A stretch of DNA of 41,060 nucleotides from JAOABV01 sp964473505 (lineage in GTDB: Bacteria > Hydrothermota > Tepidihabitantia > Tepidihabitantales > CAIPLT01): assembly GCA_964473505.1 (NCBI GenBank), contig CAYYPG010000008.1, forward strand, positions 1 to 41,060, given 5' to 3'. A model generated the notes under the pieces. The model saw only the letters and a program-made list of their open reading frames with translations, ran no database searches and was not told the origin of the DNA. Below are positions 17,957 to 25,328 of the stretch, one piece after another (position 1 is the stretch's first letter; each line of letters starts with the position of its first letter). A program made the translations under genes and the position numbers.

Positions 17957-18229
17957 CTATTCAACAATATGAGAACCATATGCAAAATATAACACCTGCA
18001 ATTTCATGAGTCTTAGGATTTTTACAACCTAAAACTATTCAACAATATGAGAACGATATGTAAAATATAACACCTGCAATTTCATGTGTTTTTGGGGAAT
18101 TCTTACAGCCTAAAACTATTCAAAGATTTGAGAACCATATGCAAAATATAACACCGCAATTTCATGTGTTTTGGAGAATTCTTACAGCCTAAAACTATTC
18201 AACAATATGAGAACCTTATGTAAAATATG
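17957..18229 (+). repeat. Tandem repeat, unit about 79 bp, 3.5 copies
   Basis: Units start at 17957, 18035, 18116 and 18195 (spacings 78, 81, 79). Each has CTATTCAACAATATGAGAAC, ATATGCAAAATATAACACC, GCAATTTCATGTGTTTT and CTTACAGCCTAAAA blocks, with few differences between copies. There are no variable spacers, so it is not a CRISPR array. No frame is open through all units. Confidence 0.9.
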
Positions 18230-18273
18230 ACTCTTATCAATTATAAAGAACTAAGAAAAATTAGTCCTGAGAA

Positions 18274-18375
18274 AACTCTGCAAAATGTTCAAGTTCACAC
18301 CGAGAGCCGAAAAAAACCAAGAAACTCATACGAGCACGTTGTGTTACTCGAGATAATACTGGGTTTGTTAGAATT
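18274..18375 (+). repeat. Repeat B, copy 7 (diverged)
   Basis: 102 bp starting AACTCTGCAAAATG and ending in TTAGAATT. It shares an ACCAAGAAA block and a TACTGG-TTTGT-AGAATTC end with copy 6 at 27202-27292. The inverted ends are decayed. A 69-codon frame over this stretch is not conserved in other copies and is not called. Confidence 0.5.
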
Positions 18376-18598
18376 CTCTCACGAGATTACCAGACAACCT
18401 ATTATCGCATATCTTAAATTTACTGATGTTAGATAAAGTAGCCGTAGAATTAGGTCCTTTGAAGCGATACAATGTCTTGGCTCCGCACCACCTTAATTTC
18501 CATTCTTATGCCAAATCCCTTTAGCAATAGACCACTCTGCTTGCTTAATCTTTCTAAAACTTTTTGCCTTCTTTTGTATAAAAACAAATATAAAAAAA

Positions 18599-18698
18599 CA
18601 TTAGTTATAACTAATGTTTTAGATAAGGTTATTTTTTAGATAAGTTGTTGTTTTTTAGAGAGATATTACATTTTGCATAAAAAAGAGGGTACAGTCCC
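18599..18698 (-). repeat. Dispersed repeat D, copy 2 (inverted relative to 50-150)
   Basis: Begins with the perfect palindrome CATTAGTTATAACTAATG (18599-18616), followed by the TTATCTAAAA boxes in reverse complement and the AAAGAGGGTACAG block. Same order and spacing class as at 50-150 on the other strand. Confidence 0.75.
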
Positions 18699-18699
18699 C

Positions 18700-18870
18700 T
18701 CCATAGCCCTCTGGGTTGCTTGAAAAATAGCCGAGAAAGTCGCTTTGGTAAGCAAAGTTCGAAGAAATTTGGGAATTGTTTTTAGAGTTACTTTGGGTAG
18801 AAATATAATTCTCAATTTGTAGGCAATTGTCAGAATCAATATGAGTGGAGTTGTGAAAATCAATCAGGGA
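18700..18870 (+). other. Stretch between repeat D and the degenerate array
   Basis: AT-rich, with coding-like but broken frames such as YNSQFVGNCQNQYEW that lead into the array. A 65-codon frame on the minus strand is hydrophobic and uncharacteristic; I do not call it. Confidence 0.3.
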
Positions 18871-19400
18871 ATAATGGTCAGAGTTATGAGGTTAGCAACT
18901 TAAGAAATCATTTACTTAGCACTTTTGGGAAGAGTAATTAAAAAATAACGGTCAGAGTTATGGTGTTTATAATTCAGGCACACAATTTACCCTTATCAAG
19001 AAACGATATTTAGTATTATGGGAAAGTAAGTAAAAATAATGATTAGAATTATTAGATTTACAATTCAGGAAATTATTTGTTTTTAGCAAAAGACGATATT
19101 GGGTACTTTTGGGGAAACCAAGTAAAAAATAGTAATCAGATTTATTGAATCCACAACTTCAGAACTCATTTATTTTTATTAGGCTTAAAATTCAGGAAAT
19201 TACTTGTCTTTATCAAAAGACGATGTTGAATACTTTTGGGAAAGTAAGTAGAAAATAGTGGTCTGGTTTATTGAAACCACAACTCAGAACTCATTTATTT
19301 TTATTAGGCTTAAAATTCAATAAACTATTTACTTTTATTTAGTATTTTGGAGAGAGATAATTAAAAATAATGGTTAGAGTTATTGAGTCGCGGTTATGAA
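18871..19400 (+). pseudogene. Degenerate tandem array, probably a decayed repetitive gene
   Basis: Six imperfect units beginning with ATAATGGTCAGAGTTAT-like sequence at 18871, 18945, 19036, 19129, 19255 and 19367 (74-126 nt apart). Translated piecewise, units read like NNGQSYEVSN, YGVYNSGTQFTL, YNSGNYLF and KDDIGYFWGNQ, a repetitive Gly/Asn/Tyr-rich pattern common in surface proteins. Stops and frameshifts break every frame. The original protein is unknown. Confidence 0.4.
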
Positions 19401-19503
19401 GATATATTTTGCACATTGTGCTATATTCTTAAATTAATCTTTGCTAATTAAAAAATCTATTTCACCTAACCACTATAATTAAATTTCATAAAATGTATAG
19501 TAT

Positions 19504-19644
19504 GTGTTGGACACATTGCATAGCAAGATTGATGACTATTTAAAAGTATTAGAAGAAGACAAAAAGAAGAGCAGAGATCTTTCACATAACAGTCTTACAA
19601 TATACACAATAGACAAACTTTCTGGTTTTGATTCAGTGATATAA
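19504..19644 (+). CDS. Possible small or remnant protein
   Basis: 46 codons from GTG 19504 to TAA 19642. It is charged and helical-looking (KIDDYLKVLEEDKKKSRDL) and then ends with TIDKLSGFDSVI. There is no ribosome site. It could be the tail of a decayed gene continuing from the array. I recognise no family. Confidence 0.2.
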   Translation: MLDTLHSKIDDYLKVLEEDKKKSRDLSHNSLTIYTIDKLSGFDSVI

Positions 19645-19849
19645 TCCCTAACTATTGGTTACTTACTCAAATTAACATACCGCTAATCTAATGTTATTAT
19701 TATGTTAACTTTTCGGTTAAATACTAATTTAACTCTTTGTTCAGAAACATATTCCCCTCATTATTTGAAATTTATTAAAAAAGAACCAAGCATACTAATT
19801 CCTTTGAAGAAACAATGAAATCAAACCCGAAAAACCCGGCATGTTAAAT
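19645..19849. other. Spacer
   Basis: AT-rich, no gene, repeat or hairpin seen before the terminator at 19850. Confidence 0.4.
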
Positions 19850-19884
19850 TTATAAAAAATAACCCAGCAAACTAAGGCTGGGTT
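19850..19884 (-). terminator. Rho-independent terminator of the regulatory-like-domain gene
   Basis: Stem AACCCAGC / GCTGGGTT (19861-19868 with 19877-19884), 8-nt loop, followed on the minus strand by ATTTTTTATA. It is 25 nt after the stop codon at 19909. Confidence 0.85.
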
Positions 19885-19908
19885 CAAGTTGGCGGTTTGT
19901 ATAATATA

Positions 19909-20649
19909 TTATGGAGTTCGCGGTGTCAAAATAAAGTTAATATCAGGTGTATTTTGGCCACTAACAACCGTTACTGGACCCGGATACATTTTAGGATAGT
20001 AGTTCTGGGCTCGTGCCATCACATGATAATCTCTTGGTGGAAGATTGGTAATCGTATAAGTACCATCATCACCTGTTGTTGCACGACGCACAAAACGACG
20101 ATAACGAGCAGTAACTGTAGCCCCGGCAATCGGTAAGCCGGTCACAGANNNNNNNNNNNNNNNNNNNNNNNNNNNNNNNNNNNNNNNNNNNNNNNNNNNN
20201 NNNNNNNNNNNNNNNNNNNNNNNNNNNNNNNNNNNNNNNNNNNNNNNNACAGAGTCGGTTACCACTCCAGAAATTGAACCAGGATTTGGGGGCGGAGGAG
20301 GCGGTGGAGGGGACGGCGTCATGGGCGATAATGCAAAATTAATTCCTGATGTATTCTGACCAGCAAGAACTGCTACTGGAGTTGGATAGGTTTGAGGTCG
20401 GTAATGCATTGCGGACGCAGAAACTACATATGAACCTGCGGGCAAATTATTAATAGTATAAGCACCTGATGCATCGGTATATGCCATTCGACAAAAATTC
20501 ATCTGACCACGAGCCATGACTTTTGCCTGGGATATGGGTAAACCTGTTGCGGAATCGGTTACAACACCTGATATCGAACCCATATTCTGTTGTGCAAAAG
20601 CAGTAGTTAATAAAGTAATCCCGAAGAGAAGCGTGAAGATTTTTTTCAT
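19909..20649 (-). CDS. Secreted protein with two carboxypeptidase-regulatory-like domains (interrupted by an N gap)
   Basis: Signal peptide MKKIFTLLFGITLLTTAFAQ, then two beta-sandwich domains of the carboxypeptidase regulatory-like (CarboxypepD_reg) type. Each starts GSISGVVTDS, continues TGLPI, has YTI-NLP in the middle and ends INFxLxP. A PSPPPPPPPPNPG linker joins them. Such domains are exported and usually bind or stack; no enzyme domain is present. A consensus AAAGGAGGTGA precedes the ATG. The assembly gap at 20149-20248 falls at the TDS-VTG junction of domain 2; joining its edges through a shared 5 nt keeps the frame and gives about 211 residues. Additional domain copies hidden in the gap cannot be excluded. 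Confidence 0.8.
   Translation of the reverse strand: MKKIFTLLFGITLLTTAFAQQNMGSISGVVTDSATGLPISQAKVMARGQMNFCRMAYTDASGAYTINNLPAGSYVVSASAMHYRPQTYPTPVAVLAGQNTSGINFALSPMTPSPPPPPPPPNPGSISGVVTDSXXXXXXXXXXXXXXXXXXXXXXXXXXXXXXXXXXSVTGLPIAGATVTARYRRFVRRATTGDDGTYTITNLPPRDYHVMARAQNYYPKMYPGPVTVVSGQNTPDINFILTPRTP
20149..20248. other. Assembly gap (100 N)
   Basis: Exactly 100 N, a conventional placeholder. Both edges end in the same five bases, ACAGA, on the plus strand. Merging them restores a continuous, in-frame VVTDSVTGLP junction that matches the first domain's TDSATGLP. Confidence 0.9.
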
Positions 20650-20689
20650 AATTCACCTCCTTTCTTAAGTTGAACGTGAATTTTATGAA

Positions 20690-20763
20690 CTCTGTTAGCA
20701 CCGACTTGTGACTGCTCTTTCCATTTCGACTCTTTTCTTAATAAAGTACGGCATCTAACAGAG
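20690..20763 (-). promoter_or_regulatory. Candidate structured leader of the regulatory-like-domain gene
   Basis: A long imperfect stem: CTCTGTTAG / CTAACAGAG (20690-20698 with 20755-20763), then CCG/CGG and ACTT/AAGT further in, giving 16 pairs with small bulges around a 36-nt apical region. It sits 41-114 nt upstream of the start codon. It does not match a riboswitch I know. It may be a stability or regulatory hairpin. Confidence 0.4.
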
Positions 20764-21245
20764 CTTATGCTGATACTTACTTTGTGTGTTTTATCTTTCA
20801 TCATATATATTGGACTACAAAAATCGTGCCAAAGTTTATTCAAGTCTCAATATTTATTAACTTTCATAAATAAATCAAAAATTGGTTCAATTCCTGGTAT
20901 TTGGGTAAACTTTGTGACGATTTCTATATCAGAACTATATGTTTCCTCTCATATTATATATTTATGTATGTATTTTATGGAGCCTATCCTAATAATCGAT
21001 ACAGGTTGACCGACTTGAGTATATATTTTGTGATTTCCCTATTTTTACCTATTACTTCTCACGGCTAATATAGATTATCGTCATCAAATTTACGGATATC
21101 CAGTCTTTTACCAAAATAGACTTATAATTAATTCCATGCCAGCAAGCGCATTTTCAATATACACGTGCAAATTTTTGCACATTGTTGCAATTTTTTGCGA
21201 TTTCTGGCTTGTTTTAGTTTAATCCGATAATAACTCATCATTTAA
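20764..21245. other. Spacer
   Basis: AT-rich. A short palindrome GTGCAAA-TT-TTTGCAC lies at 21165-21180. No gene or repeat copy is seen, and no GC-rich terminator for the gene ending at 21246. Confidence 0.45.
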
Positions 21246-22052
21246 TCAATATAATGATGCGTCAAGGTAATTCAAAAACCAGATACTAATACAAGAAACA
21301 GCAAACCCCAAACGACATTGATACCAGAAAGAATACTTATTATATTTCTCATCCATTTCTAATATATTTCGATTATTAAGATATTCTTGGTGCGCAGAAT
21401 TGGTCATAAAATGGGAAACAACTAAACCTATTATGGAAATCGTCTCCGTCCATAGGAAAAGATATCCTTTGGTGTTTTGTTTAACTGAGAGCTGTCCCAA
21501 ACCCGGATAGATCAATGAACGAATTTTAGCTTTTCTATTATTAGTCTGCGCATGGGTATATAATTTCGGCACCAATTTTATAGTATCGCCAATCTGCCTT
21601 CTGGTTTCCTCAAATATTTCGATAATTTTGGGCGATACATATCTTGGGTCTAAAGACATCTTCGGATTTAACATCAATAAATACCGAAAAGTATTTTTAG
21701 CCAATTCTTTTTTGTCCAAAGCGACATAAGCAAACGCTTGATAGGTATATAGTTGAGTTAATACTGTATCCGATAACCCTTTGGTAGTCTGAAAGATATT
21801 GTCTATGCCGGTAACCACTTGTTGATACTGTCCTTGATTATAAAGAGATTCGACTTGGAAAAGTTCTTTTTCTGGGACTATTATTTTTGCATCGGAAAAC
21901 TTTGGCTCCACGAAATCTGATTGGGAATAAATTCGAAATGGAAAAAACAGCACTAATATTAAAATAATTAAATGGGAACTTGTATCCAATGCGATAAATA
22001 ACTTGTTCGGCTTAAGTTTAATTCTTAGCACCTTTCCTTTAATGAATATCAA
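21246..22052 (-). CDS. DUF5683-like membrane protein with N-terminal signal
   Basis: 268 residues. A hydrophobic export segment (about 28-43, HLIILILVLFFPFRIYSQ) is followed by a periplasmic helical region resembling tetratricopeptide repeats (ELFQVESLYNQGQYQQVV, YQAFAYVALDKKELAKNTF). The C-terminal part has the RSLIYPGLGQ-x-KGYLF motif with two or three membrane spans, as in DUF5683. Function is unknown; the family often sits near envelope and secretion genes. The start is uncertain: TTG 22052 is open, while GTG 22031 has AAAGGAAAG just upstream. It follows the kelch gene by about 100 nt on the same strand. Confidence 0.65.
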   Translation of the reverse strand: MIFIKGKVLRIKLKPNKLFIALDTSSHLIILILVLFFPFRIYSQSDFVEPKFSDAKIIVPEKELFQVESLYNQGQYQQVVTGIDNIFQTTKGLSDTVLTQLYTYQAFAYVALDKKELAKNTFRYLLMLNPKMSLDPRYVSPKIIEIFEETRRQIGDTIKLVPKLYTHAQTNNRKAKIRSLIYPGLGQLSVKQNTKGYLFLWTETISIIGLVVSHFMTNSAHQEYLNNRNILEMDEKYNKYSFWYQCRLGFAVSCISIWFLNYLDASLY

Positions 22053-22150
22053 TAACTTTCACAATTCTTTTTATTTGCTTTATATTAAACTCTTTTCTTT
22101 GCGCATTTACCCAAAGGCCTTATCACCTCCCCCTGCTTTATCATTATGTA

Positions 22151-23446
22151 TTATCTTAATACTAATATTTTGTCTATCTCTGTTTCTCTTGTTTGGGGTA
22201 AAAACAATGACAACTTCACAAAGTAAACACCATTTGGTACTTGTCGACCAGATTTATCAGTACCATCCCAGTTAACTGAATAGGAACCAGAGGCTTGAAA
22301 CTGATTAGCGAGTGTCCGTATCAATTGTCCTTTGACATCATATATTGATAATAACTCTTTTCCCGGTTGTTTAAGTTCATAATATATGACAGTGTGCGTC
22401 CTTAACGGATTAGGAAATACTTTAAGTAATGAATGGGGTTTAATTTCTGATGAAGAAGTTGTTTCTTCGTATCCGGTAGTAACGTACTGCTCAACACTTG
22501 CAATTGGTCCAACATTTCTTGCATAACCACCAATAACATATAAATTACCATTAAGCACTGTGGCACCGGCACAATATCGGGCAATATTTAACGATTCAGA
22601 AATGGTCCAGGTATCTAAAATGGGATTATACACATCAACTCGGCTGAAAATTATTTCGTTAATCCCCTGTTGTTTTCTACCGCCAATTACATAGATATTA
22701 TTGTTTAACACAGCACAAGTATGTCGAGAACGAGGCATACGAAATTGTCGTTTTGTAATCCAGGTATCCGGATAATATTGTTCGTTTGCACCCGTATAAC
22801 CGTACAGAACTCCACCAATTGCATAAAGTTTATTATTGACTTGGGCACAACCCAATTCAACTCTGGGCGTAATCATCGACTTCCGCACAAACCAGGAATC
22901 ACGGCTCGGCAAATAGACTTCAACTGTGTCCGTATATCGTCCGCCAGGAGGCATAAGAAATCCACCAACCACATAAATGCTTTCACCAATAACACTACCA
23001 GCATATCCATAGCGTCGCGTGGGTAAGCGTCTTCGTCTTTGCCATTGATTAGTTTGAGGGTCATAAACTTCACAGGTCTCCACCGGCATAATTCGCGTTC
23101 TTCCACCCCCAATGACATAAATTTTATTATTAATCACTGCACAAACGCCTCCGCCACGCGGAGTCGGCATTAGTGCTTTTGGAATCCAAGTGTCCACTAC
23201 CGGATTATACTCTTCAACATAACGAACGCCGGTATCACCAATTCCAAAACCACCGATTGCATAAATTCGATTATTTACTGCTGCGACCATTACGCCATAC
23301 CGAGGAAAACGCATAGGCGAACGGAATACCCAACCTGCCCAGATATTGGTGATAAAGCCAGAAGCAATTATTGTCAGAAAATATAAATAAAACAATCTTT
23401 TGCTAAATTTAGCAAAACCAATTAAGCCTGTATTGTATATTAACAT
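22151..23446 (-). CDS. Exported kelch-repeat protein with C-terminal FlgD/T9SS-type Ig domain
   Basis: 431 residues. A hydrophobic N-terminus (about 18-37) ends near NIWA, consistent with export. Then come six kelch motifs (each ...NNxIYxIGG...), forming a six-bladed beta-propeller over about 45-330. After a Ser/Thr-rich linker the C-terminus is a FlgD-like Ig domain (KVFPNPLRTHTVIYYEL, SIYDVKGQLIRTL, SGRQVPNGVYFVKL), the kind used as a sorting tail by type IX secretion. Secretion by T9SS is inferred; no T9SS gene is here. ATG 23446 is preferred over a TTG two codons earlier. No clear ribosome site. Confidence 0.85.
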   Translation of the reverse strand: MLIYNTGLIGFAKFSKRLFYLYFLTIIASGFITNIWAGWVFRSPMRFPRYGVMVAAVNNRIYAIGGFGIGDTGVRYVEEYNPVVDTWIPKALMPTPRGGGVCAVINNKIYVIGGGRTRIMPVETCEVYDPQTNQWQRRRRLPTRRYGYAGSVIGESIYVVGGFLMPPGGRYTDTVEVYLPSRDSWFVRKSMITPRVELGCAQVNNKLYAIGGVLYGYTGANEQYYPDTWITKRQFRMPRSRHTCAVLNNNIYVIGGRKQQGINEIIFSRVDVYNPILDTWTISESLNIARYCAGATVLNGNLYVIGGYARNVGPIASVEQYVTTGYEETTSSSEIKPHSLLKVFPNPLRTHTVIYYELKQPGKELLSIYDVKGQLIRTLANQFQASGSYSVNWDGTDKSGRQVPNGVYFVKLSLFLPQTRETEIDKILVLR

Positions 23447-23545
23447 AAACAATTATCTCAAACAAAACTACAGTGGTTCTACTATAATTCTATGCAATAA
23501 TCGTACCATATTTAATTGCTTATTAAAAAAGCAGAGTTATACATT

Positions 23546-25162
23546 TTACTTTAATATGATAGTTCTTTCAATAGTCTCTCGTGGTTTAAATTCAATGATT
23601 TCTTCATAAGGAGGAAAATAGGGATTTTTTATTGTAATCTTATGTGTTCGGACTGGAACGATAATTGGTGCGGCAATAGGACTGGTGGCTTTATATACAT
23701 TATCAACATAGATATCGGCCCAAGGTTGAACTGTTATCTGTAAAAATGCTATATAATCAAAGAGGTTAAAAATTAGTTTAAGATTTTGATGCGCATTGAT
23801 TGAAAACAATGTTTCAATCGTCGGAAAATAAGGATTAACGAGTTTCAAATTGTGAGTACCTGCTTTCAACTTAATATGTGTATCCTTCGGCGTTGTAAAG
23901 ATTTTTTCGCCATTTAGATAAACATCTGCCCAAGGAATTACCGATATTTTAAGATAACCCAGTAGTTCTTGTTGATTCTGCGTCAAATCCGTGGTTGGCA
24001 TGTTTTTTTTTATTGAACCTATGTCATTTATTTTATTTGCAGAAGATTCTTGAATCGTAGCTCCGCTTGGTTGAATTGAATCGTACTTGGTTTCAATTTG
24101 ACTAAGTAGGGTATCCGGTGGTAATGATGCCTGCCGAACTTTTGATTTACGACTAATTTTATTAAATCCAACAAGTAATCCGGTTACTAAAATCAAAATT
24201 GAAATTGGCACATATATATAGGAGAATTTTATTTTCCTTCGGGCAGTTAGTGGCGGAGAAGAAACAATTTGTGTTGGCGATTCAATTACTAATACTTCCG
24301 ACATTTCTTTCTTTAAATCGATTTTGGACATTTTCTCCATCAATTGTTCCAATTTTTCACACACTTCAGCAATGTTTTGATAACGCTCCGAAACTGATTT
24401 TTTAAACATGCGTTCCATTATTGGCCACAGGTCTTTATAATTTACTAATGATGGGTCATTTTTGTAGAATGGCGTAAGCTTCAGATTCAATACATTCTGC
24501 ATAATCGCTGAATAAGTTGGGGCGATAAATGGATTATGTCCGGTAATTAACTCATAGAAGACAACGCCCAATGAGAAGATATCTGTCCGATGGTCAATCG
24601 GTTTACCGGTAATTTGTTCTGGTGACATATAACCTGGTGTGCCTAAAATAGTTCCCCCAACCGTAATTGATGGCAAAGTCTGAGACACGGCTAATCCAAA
24701 GTCGGTTAACTTTATCTTTCCATCATAACAGATAAGTACATTGCTTGGTTTTAAATCGCGATGAATAACGCCTTGTTCGTGAAGTCGCGCTAACGCTCGG
24801 CTAATTTCTAAGATTATATAACTAGCAACTTCTGGCAGTAATCTTCCTTTTCTCTCTAAAAACTCTTTTAGACTGAGTCCTTCAACATATTCGGTAACAA
24901 AATAATAAAGACCACTATGTTTACCAAAATCAAATATTTTCGTAACACTTTCTTCTTTAAGCATACTGAGTACTTTTGCTTCCCGCTCAAATCGTTTTAC
25001 ATTCTCCTCATCGGCTGATAACATTGGGCTTAGAACTTTTAGGATCACTGTACGGTCCAACGGTTTTTGTAAAGCAGTATAGACGACGGCTTGCGCACTG
25101 GAAGAAATAACTTTGATTATCTCGTATTTCTCTGCAAAAATTACGCCTTTATCGAAAATCAT
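23546..25162 (-). CDS. Membrane Ser/Thr protein kinase with two PEGA domains
   Basis: 538 residues. The cytoplasmic Hanks-type kinase domain (13-275) has the VILK lysine K42, alpha-C Glu61, HRDLKPSN (D136, N141), DFG (154-156) and GTPGYMSPEQ. One membrane span is at about 313-335. The outer part has two PEGA domains (about 415-480 and 482-538), each with WADVYLNG/WADIYVDN and NPYFPP-like motifs, which usually contact envelope components. The nucleotide-binding loop reads ISSSAQAVVY, without the glycines of GxGxxG, while all catalytic residues remain. The order sigma-54 activator, kinase, kelch, DUF5683 suggests an envelope-sensing set. No ribosome site near the ATG. Confidence 0.92.
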   Translation of the reverse strand: MIFDKGVIFAEKYEIIKVISSSAQAVVYTALQKPLDRTVILKVLSPMLSADEENVKRFEREAKVLSMLKEESVTKIFDFGKHSGLYYFVTEYVEGLSLKEFLERKGRLLPEVASYIILEISRALARLHEQGVIHRDLKPSNVLICYDGKIKLTDFGLAVSQTLPSITVGGTILGTPGYMSPEQITGKPIDHRTDIFSLGVVFYELITGHNPFIAPTYSAIMQNVLNLKLTPFYKNDPSLVNYKDLWPIMERMFKKSVSERYQNIAEVCEKLEQLMEKMSKIDLKKEMSEVLVIESPTQIVSSPPLTARRKIKFSYIYVPISILILVTGLLVGFNKISRKSKVRQASLPPDTLLSQIETKYDSIQPSGATIQESSANKINDIGSIKKNMPTTDLTQNQQELLGYLKISVIPWADVYLNGEKIFTTPKDTHIKLKAGTHNLKLVNPYFPTIETLFSINAHQNLKLIFNLFDYIAFLQITVQPWADIYVDNVYKATSPIAAPIIVPVRTHKITIKNPYFPPYEEIIEFKPRETIERTIILK

Positions 25163-25328
25163 TTTCGCAAAAATCTTTATCCTTTGATGTGTCTCAGTAA
25201 ATTACGAAAAGAAAATATCATATATTTTTAAGGTCTTGTTAATTTCAATCTTTGATTTATTTTATTGATTAAATTGAGTAAAATAAAAATAATTGGGAAG
25301 TTGTTGGTGAAAAACATCTCAATCTCTT

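Noticed and set aside
17957..18229. CRISPR array
   Set aside because: Units are contiguous with no variable spacers, are too long (about 79 bp), and no cas genes are present.
18227..18436. 69-residue protein on the plus strand
   Set aside because: It begins in the last tandem unit and runs through repeat B copy 7. No ribosome site, and the frame is not conserved among copies.
18666..18863. 65-residue hydrophobic protein on the minus strand
   Set aside because: Composition reflects AT-rich DNA. It overlaps repeat D, and the opposite strand holds the more protein-like pieces.
21165..21180. Sigma-54 promoter (GTGCAAA-TT-TTTGCAC)
   Set aside because: The -24 GG and spacing do not match, and the next gene start on that strand is about 500 nt away. 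It is simply a short palindrome.
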